The notes under the pieces are model-generated. The model saw only the letters and a program-made list of their open reading frames with translations. It was not told the DNA's origin and did not search any database. The position numbers were made by a program, and so were the translations under genes. This document shows, piece after piece, positions 54,973-64,000 of a DNA stretch of 64,000 nt. Numbering within the stretch: position 1 is the first letter of the stretch; every line of letters begins with the position of its first letter. The DNA lies in contig OX328102.1 of the NCBI GenBank assembly GCA_946811185.2, positions 11,471,194 to 11,535,193 of the forward strand, read 5' to 3'. This DNA comes from Hippopus hippopus. Its lineage: Eukaryota > Mollusca > Bivalvia > Cardiida > Cardiidae.

Positions 54973-55200
54973 AGCTTTAGCCCTTTACTTAACAATCCTA
55001 TTTTTCAACTAGAGACAGCTATTGTCTATTGAAAACGTTGTAGGAAAAGGAGAAAATGCTGGTAACCAACATTTTCTCCTTTTCCTACAATGTTATTTAA
55101 CCTTCGAAAGAAAGCATAATTTTAGGAACCTCTAATTTATCATCTGAAAATGCTTTGATTTTGGTCCATTTAAAAGATTTTGTTTTTTGAGAGAGAGTGA
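54973..55200 (+). mobile_element. TTAA MITE
   Basis: Hairpin good (GAAAACGTTGTAGG...); terminal TTAAs decayed. Confidence 0.83.
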
Positions 55201-55283
55201 ACTTGTCCACTTCTGTAACAAAATCAGAATTTCTACAGATGAAGTGTTTTATATCTCTATAACAAAAACTTTTCATAACATGA

Positions 55284-55440
55284 ATATTGTGGCAAAAAAT
55301 GCAATTACCAGTATTTAGTTGCTGCTTTTTCCACAATTTTTCAGCATGATCTTCACAGCAAATAATTTTCATTGCATTTATATTGTGGCAAAAGGTGCAA
55401 TTACTCAATTGCTGCTTTTTCCACCATTTTTCAGCTTTCA
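55284..55440. repeat. Two direct copies of a hairpin variant
   Basis: AATATTGTGGCAAAAAATGC...GTTGCTGCTTTTTCCAC and TATATTGTGGCAAAAGGTGC...ATTGCTGCTTTTTCCAC, ~100 bases apart. The long minus-strand open frame over this region (55645-55097) reads through repeats. Confidence 0.65.
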
Positions 55441-56019
55441 TCCAGCTTGATTTCATTTCTTTATCAAAATAACAATGTTTTGTATTGAGAGAGAAAAAAA
55501 TTCTGTTGCAATGATTATCACCAATACTTATTATTGCCAGTATGATGGAGTTATCTCTCTTTGAAAATTCTTGCACATACTTGGTAAGAAAATGGACAAG
55601 TCTCACGAAACAATGCAATATCATCAGGATATACATGGTGCCCAAAATGTAGACAAAAATTTACTAACCCTTGAAGAGAAATGAAAGCCTAAATATACTT
55701 ATTAGATACTAAATCGTAAAAAAATATGCCTTCATTAGTATTTGATTGTACTTCATACATAATGCCATTGATATTTGTTAGTGTGTGGTCCTGGTAGGTA
55801 GGTCTAGATAGACTTTTTACTTGAAGAGTTCAACTAATGGAAGTAATAGGTACTGCAGAAGAGATCTGGGTCTAGCTGGGATTCAATCTCATGTCTCCTT
55901 GAGCCCCGGCGCTGTATATTACAGACTGATCTGCAGTAAATTGTAATATAGTACAAACCACATTTGAATTATAGAAGCAATTTGTTTGCATAATGGTGTT
56001 TTTTTTCCAAGTCTGTTGT

Positions 56020-56240
56020 TTAACCGTCAGCTGACAACAAAATTTTGGGACTGGTGAAAACCAAAACAATTTTGGATGAAAAATTAAACATGACTCAAAC
56101 AACATGATTTATCTTTATAAGGGTAGAAAACATTATGGTAAAAGTAGAAAATGCTGGTTACCAGCATTTTCTCTTTTCACCACAATGTTTTCAAAAGCTT
56201 TTCAATAGAGGTTGCTAAAAGTCAGAATTTTTTTATGCTT
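56020..56240 (-). mobile_element. TTAA MITE
   Basis: Left TTAA present; A end decayed. Confidence 0.83.
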
Positions 56241-56827
56241 AAAAGATAAGCAAAACAATAACTACACTAGCTTAATTTTTTTTGTGCAGAGGACATGTCG
56301 GATGAAAAAGCCAATTTCATTTATTTGCGGCTCTAACCGTTAAAAGTGTCAGGTGACAATGCATCAACCCATTATCTAATTTCCTCTTGCAATAAATTTG
56401 CAGGCGACAGATTTGGAAACTCCCCTGTGAAATATGAATAATTAACCCAGTACTACAAAAGCTTTTCCCAGACATTTCCACATCATTCAAAAACAGTATT
56501 TTCCTTTCTTTCCAATACTTTTCTTGGGTGTCGTTTATATCAGGATACAGCCGAGGGACTTGATCACCGGATCACCTGAGATATGCTAAATGGATATGGG
56601 ACATCTCAATATAGCCTCTAGTCTGGGTTATCTGCCCCTAACACTATGTTACATACTCTTAAAATATGGCAGGGCACCAGACTATATAGCCCCTACCTTC
56701 ATCAGACAACAAAATTTCAGACAGCATTTCTACTTTTCCAACAGTCTTTTCAAAAGCCTACCTCCTCAGTTTTATTAAAACTTGGCATTGTTTGATAAAG
56801 GATTACAGGACGAGAAAATGTCTCTTT

Positions 56828-57055
56828 TCTAACTCTTTAACATACAAAAAAATTCTAGACTTGTCCAAATTGAAAGCACTTGCAGACAACAAAGTTGATT
56901 TCATTCAAATGATGATTTGCCTTTGGAAGGGTAAAAAACATAGTGGGAAACGGAGAAAATGCTGGTTACCAGCATTTTCTATTTTTCCAACTATGTTTTC
57001 CTAAGCTTTCTTTCCAAGGTTCGTTAAAACACAGAATTATGTGGTAAAGGGTTAA
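56828..57055 (-). mobile_element. TTAA MITE
   Basis: Right TTAA present, left CTAA. Confidence 0.88.
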
Positions 57056-57164
57056 TATATAAGAAATTGTTGATTGTTTGTAAGAACAAGTGCCCTTTTT
57101 TTCGCAGTATTCTCATAAGCCAGCCAATGCACGGTTCCATAAAGTTTTAAAAGGAGTGAAATGA

Positions 57165-57410
57165 CAGACTGATTGACTGATTGACTCGCTGACTGAATTG
57201 TGTTCTACGCAGCTTTCAACATTATTCAAGTCATATCACTATGACAGGTCACATATTCATGCAAGTACTAGCTTTCACTAGAACTAGGCTAGGACTCTGA
57301 AGTGTCTTGCCCAAGGACGCCCCTATGAAAAACCTAGTGCTTTGAGTGAGGACTGAACCCAAGGCTTTGCGTGTGTTACAAATCACACACATTACCACAG
57401 AATCATGCAG
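57165..57410 (-). mobile_element. SINE, family D (AAGTGTCTTG body)
   Basis: Tail side GATTGATTGACTGATTGACT with CAACATTATTCAAGTCATATC, then CTCTGAAGTGTCTTGCCCAA. Related stretches: 62872-63030, 20090-20225 and 36050-36190. All share the tail with families A to C. Confidence 0.6.
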
Positions 57411-57416
57411 GATCCT

Positions 57417-57631
57417 TTAACCCTTTACCACACAATCCTGAGTTTTAAAACCCTCGAAGGAGAAGGCTTTTGAAACATTGTAAACACTGGTAACAGCATT
57501 TTCTCATTCTCCCACAATGCTTTCTACCCTTCCTACAACAAATTTTAATTTTTGAGACAAATTAATTTTGTCAGCTACAAGTGCTTTCAATTAAGATGAG
57601 TCAAAATTTTTGTCCTTCGTTAGAGAGTCAT
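57417..57631 (+). mobile_element. TTAA MITE, short arm
   Basis: Left arm truncated after ACATTGTAAACACTGG. Confidence 0.83.
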
Positions 57632-57983
57632 AAGAATAAAACTCTAAAGAAGGAAAAGGTCATTGCAGCTAATTCAAGAATGAAATGTGCAGATTCTTCC
57701 TGATAACTGATTCAGTAATATGAAATATTTATGGAAAGAAATATTGCTTTTCCGTACGGTTGACTAAATTGATTTTCCTTTGGGTTAACTCTATAAATAT
57801 TCTAATAAGTTATTAGTTTTCACATGTACAGCACTTGAAGAAAAGAAAATTAAACAACTGTAGAACAGCTACCTTCTAACAAAAGAAATCAGTCTTTTCG
57901 AGTCATGAACTATTTTTGTACCCCATGAGGTATCCTTTTATGGTCACAAACTATCTTTTCTTTTTCAGTCACAACCTAAGGTT

Positions 57984-58191
57984 TTAACCCTTTACTGAAT
58001 GACAAAACTTTGGACTTGTCAACATTCACAGCATTTGCAGATCTAGAGGACTTACAAATGTGGCTCAAATTATAGGATTTGTATTGGGAAGGACAGAAAG
58101 CATGGTTGGAAAAGGAGAATATGCTGATTTCAAAAGCCATCATCTCAGGGTCGTACTCATTAAAGCTCTGGATTGTGTGGTGACGGATTAA
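57984..58191 (-). mobile_element. TTAA MITE, one arm deleted
   Basis: Both TTAAs present; right hairpin arm missing. Confidence 0.85.
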
Positions 58192-58487
58192 TAGATCACA
58201 TGACGAAAAAAGTTTCAATTTTTGGCCCCAAGCTATCTAGTTTTTGGTTGTTTGGTTGTATACTATTCCTTTGATGAGAAACCTATTCTTTCAATTAAAG
58301 GGTATTTATTTTTGGATCCAAAACTATCTACATATCATTCAAAAAGTACCTAATTTTCTCATGAAGTATCTGTTATTGATCACAAACTCTCCACTATTTG
58401 ATATTGACCACAAAGTCTCCACTTCTTGTAGAAATATTTTCTTATGGTGTTAAAAACTACCCTATCTATTTTCGGTCACAATTAAAT

Positions 58488-58535
58488 CAACTCTTTACGA
58501 AACAAAAAAATTTTGGACTTGTCCAAACCCAAAGC

Positions 58536-58570
<35 letters not shown>

Positions 58571-58985
58571 TGGTGTTTAACGCTGTTTTCAACATTATTT
58601 CAGTTATATCGAGGCGGCCAGTGCACCTATCCATGCGTTCCTGGAGTCTCTTTTACCAGTACTTCGCACAATTTTCTTTCCAAGCCACTGGCTGCTTTCC
58701 CACATAATCATCGTCGAAACAATGGTCAGCAGTGGGAGCGGAATGAATCCTGTCGCAGTGACTATCATCAATCCTCGGAAAGAAATTGGCCGAGCCAGGG
58801 GTCGTAGCCAGGGATCGAACCCTGGACCCCGTGTTCTCAAATCCTACACACTACCGACTGAGCTACCGAGGCTAGGCCCAAAGCTTTTGCATACAAAAAA
58901 TTAGCTATGGCTCAAATGGTGGAAACTGTCTTTGAAAGGATAAAAAACATTGTTGGAAAAGGAAAAAATGCTGGGTACCAGTGTG
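58488..58985 (-). mobile_element. TTAA MITE interrupted by a SINE, A half missing
   Basis: B end from 58488, SINE at 58541-58876, then left arm to the loop at ~58982, where homology stops. Confidence 0.82.
58541..58876 (-). mobile_element. tRNA-derived SINE, family A (full-length reference)
   Basis: On the minus strand it starts with a tRNA-like head: A box TAGCTCAGTCGGTAG and B box GGGTTCGATCC. A ~200-bp body follows, then the tail TGAAATAATGTTGAAAACAG-like and (AATC)n. A 13-bp duplication, CCCAAAGCTTTTG, flanks it at 58528-58540 and 58877-58889. It interrupts a TTAA MITE. Copies seen: 415-545, 18697-18982, 23387-23675, 32788-33050, 36783-37041, 47731-48038 and 54486-54652. Confidence 0.92.
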
Positions 58986-60120
58986 AAATTTGTTAGCTAA
59001 AACTATATCAAGTACCAAATTTAGAGGGCCTTCACTCAAGAGAAATCATTAACCCTAAACATGCTGATCATATCCTCATTTCCATTTCAAAGGAAAAATT
59101 CCGATGAAGTTTCACTGACTTTAGCCTTGTGATTGTTGAGAAACATTTAGGAAATCACACAGACAACAGTGAGTTAGCTATGTTCTCTGCCAAAATTACT
59201 GTTATGAGCAGAAAAATGTGGCTAGTCAGTTATCTAGCATTGTTTTCCTCAAATTAGTAAACAAAAACTCCGTAACATTTCACTTGTTTTAGTAAAAAAT
59301 TGAAGAGATGAAAAGGGTTTGAGGCTTTAACTTAGTTGTAAGTCAGAGAAGACTTAATTTCAATAAATAATTACCTTGGCCTTGAATTTTACTAGATCTA
59401 CCATATAATATTCTCTAATACCAAATACTATGACAAGTTTAATTTCTATAATTAGTAAAAGTGCCCTTGAAATTTAAGATCAACTTTTATATGCCATACC
59501 AAATGTAACAAAATGCTAAATTTTTGTAAGTCATGACCTTGACCTTGGGTCTTAGACCTTGAACTAGACCTTACCGAATATTATATACAGAAATTTTGAC
59601 ATTTCAGATTGACTAGGACACAATATTTATTCATCTGGAGATTTTATGGGTAAAAAAGAATGGGGTCTTATAAACAATATCCCGTTTTACCAAAATGTTT
59701 CCATATGTGTTCATGTATTAACCATAATGTTGGTTATCCGTGCTTCACGGATGCTTTCAAAAATTGTTGGCTGAAAATTTGTTTCAAAAGGCCCATTCTA
59801 TTCAAATACAAGTTTTTACAATCCTGCTTTTTAGATCAACATGATCAAGTTATGGAAACACTACTACAATTGGAGCCGTTTCTGGATAGTAGCAATTGCT
59901 CTCTTACCCATGACAAGTGCAGCCCCTTTCTATTCAAACATAATTTTTTACAACCCCTTGCATGAAACCTCTTAGGAGAAGTAAAATGTGTGCTTGTTTG
60001 TATCATGTGTCATTTCTCCTTTTACCACAACACTTTAACTTCTCTTGTATAACTTGTATAAACATATTAACTCATTACCAAACTAACTGCAAAATTTTAT
60101 GTCTTTTTTGTATTCAGATA

Positions 60121-60350
60121 CTAACTCACTACCAATCGACAAAACTTTAGGCTAGTCCAATTTGAAAGCACTTGGAGACGACGAATCAAATTTGGCTAAA
60201 AGTGATGGAATTTTTCTCTTAAGGGGAGGAAAACATTGTGGGAAAAATAAAAAATACTGGTCACTAGCATTTTCTCCTTTTCCCACAATGTTTTCAAAAC
60301 GCTTCTTCCACTGGGTCATTAAAGCTTGAAATTGTGTGGGAAAGGATTAC
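60121..60350 (-). mobile_element. TTAA MITE
   Basis: Near full length, terminal TTAAs mutated. Confidence 0.86.
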
Positions 60351-60922
60351 ACCTGAATTCATATTGATTATCCAAAACTTGAAGAAAGTTTTCAAAGTTG
60401 TATGCTGCAAATTTGTTAGTATTATTTGTCAAAATTTTATCAAACAATTTCTATTTCTTACTAGACGAAGGAAGCAAACTTTTGAAAACATTCTGGCAAA
60501 AGGAGAAAATGATAGTAAAAAGCAGTTTCTTCTTTTTGCACAATTTTTTCCTAACCTTTTAGGTCGAATGTCACCTTTAACTCACAATTCATTTTCATTT
60601 CCAAATGTTTCCACTGCATATTCAGAAGTTACATTTCATTCTTGGGTAGAAATAAATGGGTATAATTTCAGCTTAAAGCCCCTGTGTTAGAAGGCTTTGC
60701 CTGAGAAAAACATTGTGAGAAAAAGTATTGACTGTATTAAGAAATTTCTCCTTTTTCCAAAAATGTTTTCCATACTGTTGAAAAAAAAAATCTTCATTTC
60801 TTTCAAATCTTCATCCTTTTTGTTGGATTCTGTAAATGTTGTTGGTGTACCCTGTAAAGTAATCTCACAGACAAAACTTTATACTTGTCCAAATTGAAAA
60901 CATTCATTTTGCAGACAACAAA

Positions 60923-61150
60923 TTAACTCTTTACCAGATGAGGTAATTTTGGTCTGCTGAAATTGAAAGAATTTGCAGACGACAAATTTAGAGTGGCTAA
61001 AAAGGTGGTATTTTTATTTGTAAGGGAAGAAAACACTGTGGAAAAAGGAGAAAATGCTCATTATGAGCATTTTCTCCTTTTCCCACAGTGTTTTCAAATG
61101 CCTTCAACCTCAGAGCCGTAAAAACCAGGGCTTATCTGGAAAAGGGTTAA
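60923..61150 (-). mobile_element. TTAA MITE, full length
   Basis: Both TTAAs. Loop is now CTCATTATGAGC, still palindromic. Right TTAA shared with a partial copy to ~61304. Confidence 0.9.
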
Positions 61151-61627
61151 ATGTGGTCAATGTGGTAAGATTTGTCTTTTGAGGATAGAAAACATTGTGG
61201 GAAAAGGAAAAAAAATGCTAGTTACCAGCATTTTTTCCTTTTCCAAAAATGTGTTCAAATACCTTCAACCTTCGTCATTAAAACTCAGGAATTTTTGGTA
61301 AAAGACCATATGTCTATATTAAAGATAACACAATCAAAATTCAACTTTTCAATTAAAAAAAAACAAACCATCAATGAAAATGCAAAAGTATAAATATACA
61401 AAATGGATTTCATACCCAAGATCCAGTGACCATAAATGGAAGGCGTCCTATAAAGTTTTCCAATAATCCAATGCGAACATGGAACCAACAGTCTGCAAAA
61501 ACACCATATATTGGAAGGAGACTATTTTTGACTCTAATGAGGGAGATTATTGATTGCCGGAGCCTCTCTCTGGAACTGAAACCTGCTCTCTCCCTATCAG
61601 GACGCTGGAATATAAGAGATGAAGGCT

Positions 61628-61851
61628 TTAACCTTTTGCCAAATAATCACATGTTTTTTACCACCCAGAGGAAGATAGCTACTAAAATATTGTGGGAAAA
61701 GGAGAAGTACTGGTAACCAGCATATTCTCCTTTTTCTACAATGTTTTTAGGTCCTTTTCAACACAAATTCCATCATCTAAGCTTTTTTTGTAAAGTGCAA
61801 ACTGTTTACATATTGATGATTCTAAAATTTTGTCATTCAGTAAAAAGTTAA
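61628..61851 (+). mobile_element. TTAA MITE
   Basis: Right TTAA (61848-61851) is the left TTAA of the next copy. Confidence 0.87.
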
Positions 61852-62212
61852 CCCTTTACCAGCTAGGGTTTTCCCTTAACATTGTCAAATTGGGGTCATT
61901 TGACCCCGGTCAAACGAATTTAAGAAGACAAACATGTAAGTGTTGGGGACATTCAGAAAATTTGGGAGGACAAAATTAAAGGAACAGGAGGTCAGGGAAA
62001 ACCCTGCACCAAACAATCCAAAGTTTAACTACCCTGAGAAAGACCGTCTTTAACAAGCATTATGGGAAAAGGAAAAAAATGCTTTTTCTACAATGTTTTC
62101 TATCCTTCCAAGAACAAACTTCAATTTTTGAGTCACATCTATTTTGTTGTCTCCATGGACATACTTTCAATAATATATCAGTCTAAAATTTTGTCCTCTG
62201 GAAAAGGGTAAA
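61848..62212 (+). mobile_element. TTAA MITE with nested AGGGTTTTCCC element
   Basis: Insertion at ~61860-62007 falls 12 bases into the A end; part of the hairpin is also deleted. Confidence 0.8.
61860..62007. mobile_element. Short MITE with AGGGTTTTCCCT ends
   Basis: Inverted ends AGGGTTTTCCCT / AGGGAAAACCCT; interior GGGGTCATTTGACCCC. A sister copy lies at ~49626-49765 (GTTTTCCCTAGAC ... GAAAACACC). Both sit inside TTAA MITEs. Confidence 0.72.
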
Positions 62213-62244
62213 CTCTTTTGACACCAAAGATGAAACTAGCTTTT

Positions 62245-62305
62245 CATGACAGCATAAATCAAGATCAGACTGCACAGAATGCATAGTCTGATCTTGGATC
62301 TAGCT
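62245..62305. repeat. Hairpin family 2 copy
   Basis: AAATCAAGATCAGACTGCAC / GCATAGTCTGATCTTGGATC. Confidence 0.8.
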
Positions 62306-62769
62306 TCTCAATATTTTGTGACACATTCCAACCACCCAAGAAGACATGATAAAGCATATATCTGTTGGTGTTTTACTGACCAGCTGTATCAGTATGTCTG
62401 TCTGGTGCAAAGAGGGCTAATCGAGTGTTTCAAGCAACAAATATTTTCTGTGCACTATTGAGATGGGAAAATCAGCAAAAAGCTTTTCTGTGTTATTAAG
62501 TGAGGCAAGCCTTCATCAAAGAGAAGTGTCTGTTATGTTTATTTGGGAAAGCGGGTATTGGAATAGGTGATGATCAAAATACTTATATAAGAAATCCCAG
62601 GAAAGCGAGAATAACTGGTGCACTGGCTGCTGTGAGATGTATGAAATAATGTTGAAAAATGCACTGATTTTATTTTTTCATCGGACAATCTTTTTCATAC
62701 ATAGCTTGGTATTACATAAAAAAGATGGGGTATAGATAGGGGTGGGGTGTTTCAAAATCTTAAAGCATT

Positions 62770-62870
62770 ATTCTTCACTAACACCTATCTTGTGGGTACT
62801 CATTTAAATTCAACTTGGCTTGAAGAGACAATTCTAATGAGTACCCACAATATAGGTTTAAGTGAAGAAC
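62770..62870. repeat. Fold-back repeat, TTCTTCACTAACACCTA ends
   Basis: TTCTTCACTAACACCTATCT and GTGGGTACTCATT pair with AATGAGTACCCAC and AGGTTTAAGTGAAGAA. Confidence 0.85.
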
Positions 62871-62871
62871 T

Positions 62872-63030
62872 ATTGAATTGATTGATTGAATGGTGTTTTA
62901 TGCTGCTTTTAGCATTATTTCAGTCATATCAGGGTGACAGTTCACATATTCATGCATTTCCTGGGTTTCACCAGCACTAGGCAAGTGCTCTGAAGTGTCT
63001 TGTCCAAGGGCATCCCCATGAAAAACCCAG
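62872..63030 (-). mobile_element. SINE, family D, partial
   Basis: (ATTG)n, ATTTCAGTCATATCAGGGTG, CTCTGAAGTGTCTTGTCCAA. The head is missing. Confidence 0.6.
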
Positions 63031-63297
63031 TGAAGAACAGAAGTGATATCATGCTTTGAATTAGAAAATACTACCAAGAACTGTATCTCCACAGAAGCCT
63101 ATAAAAACTTACCTTCTAAAGATAGGGGTTATTGATCTTTGCACTCTGTATTTCATTTTGGATTCCAGCGTAATGCATTACTATATAACGAGAGCCATTT
63201 CTTTTACTGCAAAAATCCCAGCTAATATTTCCCCTTATCATCCAGACATAGAGAGATTATCTCTTCCTCTCTTGAAACCAGTTTGAAGCAGATAACT

Positions 63298-63526
63298 TTA
63301 ACCCTTTACCACACAATCCTGAGTTTTAACTACCCTAAGGAAGAAGCCTTTTGAAAACATTGTGGGAAAAGGAGAAAATGTTGGTAACCAGCATTTTCTC
63401 CTTTTCCCACAATGTTTTCTTTCCTATCAAAGTAAAATTTCATTTTCTGAGCTGCATTTAAATTGTCGTCTGCAAATACTTTCAATTTGGACAAGTCTAA
63501 AATTTTGTCGTTTGGTAAAGAGTTAA
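63298..63526 (+). mobile_element. TTAA MITE, reference copy (229 bp)
   Basis: Type copy of the commonest repeat. End A is TTAACCCTTTACCACACAAT; end B read inward is TTAACTCTTTACCAAACGAC. TTAA at both ends is the target duplication, so the element is 225 bp. The centre is a near-perfect 66-bp palindrome, GAAAACATTGTGGGAAAAGG on one arm. TTAA targets and CCCTTT-type ends suggest a piggyBac-superfamily non-autonomous element; I find no transposase. '+' means A end left. Fragments not listed separately: 1-113, 1060-1480, 3690-3763, 6165-6240, 9840-9958, 15210-15345, 17395-17503, 18345-18540, 23066-23150, 24835-24955, 29228-29355, 31828-31927, 34230-34379, 44862-44955, 52085-52190, 53395-53470, 56700-56808, 60470-60560, 60690-60800 and 61147-61304. 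Confidence 0.93.
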
Positions 63527-63571
63527 CAAAAAAAATTCCTTGCTATATTTTGAAATATTTATCAATATGGA

Positions 63572-63745
63572 TTAATCCTTTATCAGACAGTTCCATGTTT
63601 TCATAACCCTGCAGAAGAAACATTTTGAAAACATTTTGGGAAAAGGAGAAAATGCTGGTACCCAGCATTTTCTCCTTTTCCCAAAATGTTTCCCATTTAC
63701 CCAGGGATAAATCTCATCATTTCAGCAGTATGTTATTTGTCGTCC
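63572..63745 (+). mobile_element. TTAA MITE, B end decayed
   Basis: Left TTAA and hairpin intact (CCCAGCATTTTCTCCTTTTC); the B end fades after TTTGTCGTCCATTGCC. Confidence 0.82.
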
Positions 63746-63879
63746 ATTGCCTGCAACTGTTGCAATTTCGATCACTCTTAGCCTCTATCCTGCTACATAG
63801 ATGAAATGAAACTTTCAAGCCAATAGTAGAAATTTTTTCTATTTTAAACATATTTTTGGGGGACAGGGTATTTCCTTAT

Positions 63880-63950
63880 CAGACAGTGTAGATCCAAGAT
63901 CAGACTGCACATTCTGTGCAGTCTGATCTTGATCTACACTGTCTGCAAAA
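63880..63950. repeat. Dispersed hairpin family 2, reference copy
   Basis: CAGACAGTGTAGATCCAAGA, TCAGACTGCACA, loop TTC, then the complementary arm ending CTACACTGTCTGC: about 34-bp arms, near perfect. Other copies: 965-1030, 6843-6890, 13685-13760, 17578-17640, 23155-23222, 26545-26612, 37960-38020, 41488-41555, 42748-42805, 43155-43215, 43575-43642, 44750-44800, 48465-48530, 50170-50225, 50838-50890 and 62245-62305. No target duplication is evident. Confidence 0.88.
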
Positions 63951-64000
63951 GGTCCTTGAGTTGCGCTTAGCAGCCTAAGGGTTAAATTTTATCCCCTGGT

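Larger units (their letters stand above)
37451..64000. other. No recognised gene; repeat-rich upstream region
   Basis: Besides the listed repeats I see no exon matching a known family. The open frames here read through MITEs, fold-backs or satellite units. Stretches with nothing I can name: 42800-43150, 43680-44100, 44300-44750, 50900-51330, 52600-53340, 55640-56010, 57640-57980, 58990-60110 and 62310-62560. Untranslated exons of synapsin could lie here. Confidence 0.6.

Noticed and set aside
55097..55645. 182-codon open frame, the longest in the window
   Set aside because: It runs through a TTAA MITE and two direct copies of a hairpin variant; the His/Cys/Trp content comes from the repeat. 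No family match and no conserved start or splice context.
58790..58876. tRNA gene on the minus strand
   Set aside because: A and B boxes are good, but the sequence is the head of a SINE with a target duplication and no proper acceptor stem or terminator.

Overview
The window is eukaryotic nuclear DNA and is most likely from a bivalve mollusc. It is AT-rich and intron-rich, and packed with short interspersed repeats. Two conserved animal genes can be read exon by exon, both on the minus strand. The molluscan assignment rests on the synapsin N-terminus, on tRNA-derived SINEs with a (AATC)n tail, and on an interspersed element ending in CTCAGGTGAGC that I recognise from bivalve genomes. That assignment is inference; I cannot name the species.

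Layout. Positions 1-8250 hold the 5' part of a twinfilin gene: six coding exons, 161 codons, covering the first actin-depolymerising-factor domain and the start of the linker. The rest of the gene lies beyond the left edge. Its third intron has the sequence signature of a U12-type AT-AC intron. Positions 8251-8400 look like its promoter. Positions 8400-16216 are intergenic and repeat-filled. Positions 16217-37310 hold a complete synapsin coding sequence: 13 exons, 1653 nt, 550 residues, running from an N-terminal RRRFS phosphorylation site to the C-terminal domain E. All splice phases agree and every exon matches the family. From 37.4 kb to 64 kb I recognise no gene. This stretch is upstream of synapsin and contains a satellite array, a dead mariner and many repeats, and it may contain untranslated synapsin exons.

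Repeats dominate. One TTAA-flanked element of 229 bp (both TTAA copies included) occurs about 90 times counting fragments, by hand roughly a quarter to a third of the window. Its centre is an almost perfect 66-bp palindrome. A second, shorter hairpin family built on AGATCAAGATCAGACTGCA is dispersed, and it also forms part of the unit of a ~185-bp tandem array at 38.5-41.3 kb. Two further fold-back families, several tRNA-derived SINE families sharing one 3' tail, a Tc1-like element (DD34E, two stops), a mariner with near-intact inverted repeats but a wrecked transposase, and a ~950-bp bivalve element make up most of the rest. Many are nested, which gives a relative order of insertion.

The two genes do not form a pathway together: synapsin acts on synaptic vesicles and twinfilin on actin filaments. 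The most striking interactions are between genes and repeats. A SINE has inserted exactly at the synapsin exon 1 donor and duplicated it in its target-site duplication. A MITE lies 15 bases from a weak synapsin donor. The 51-bp twinfilin exon 3 sits between two same-orientation MITE copies.
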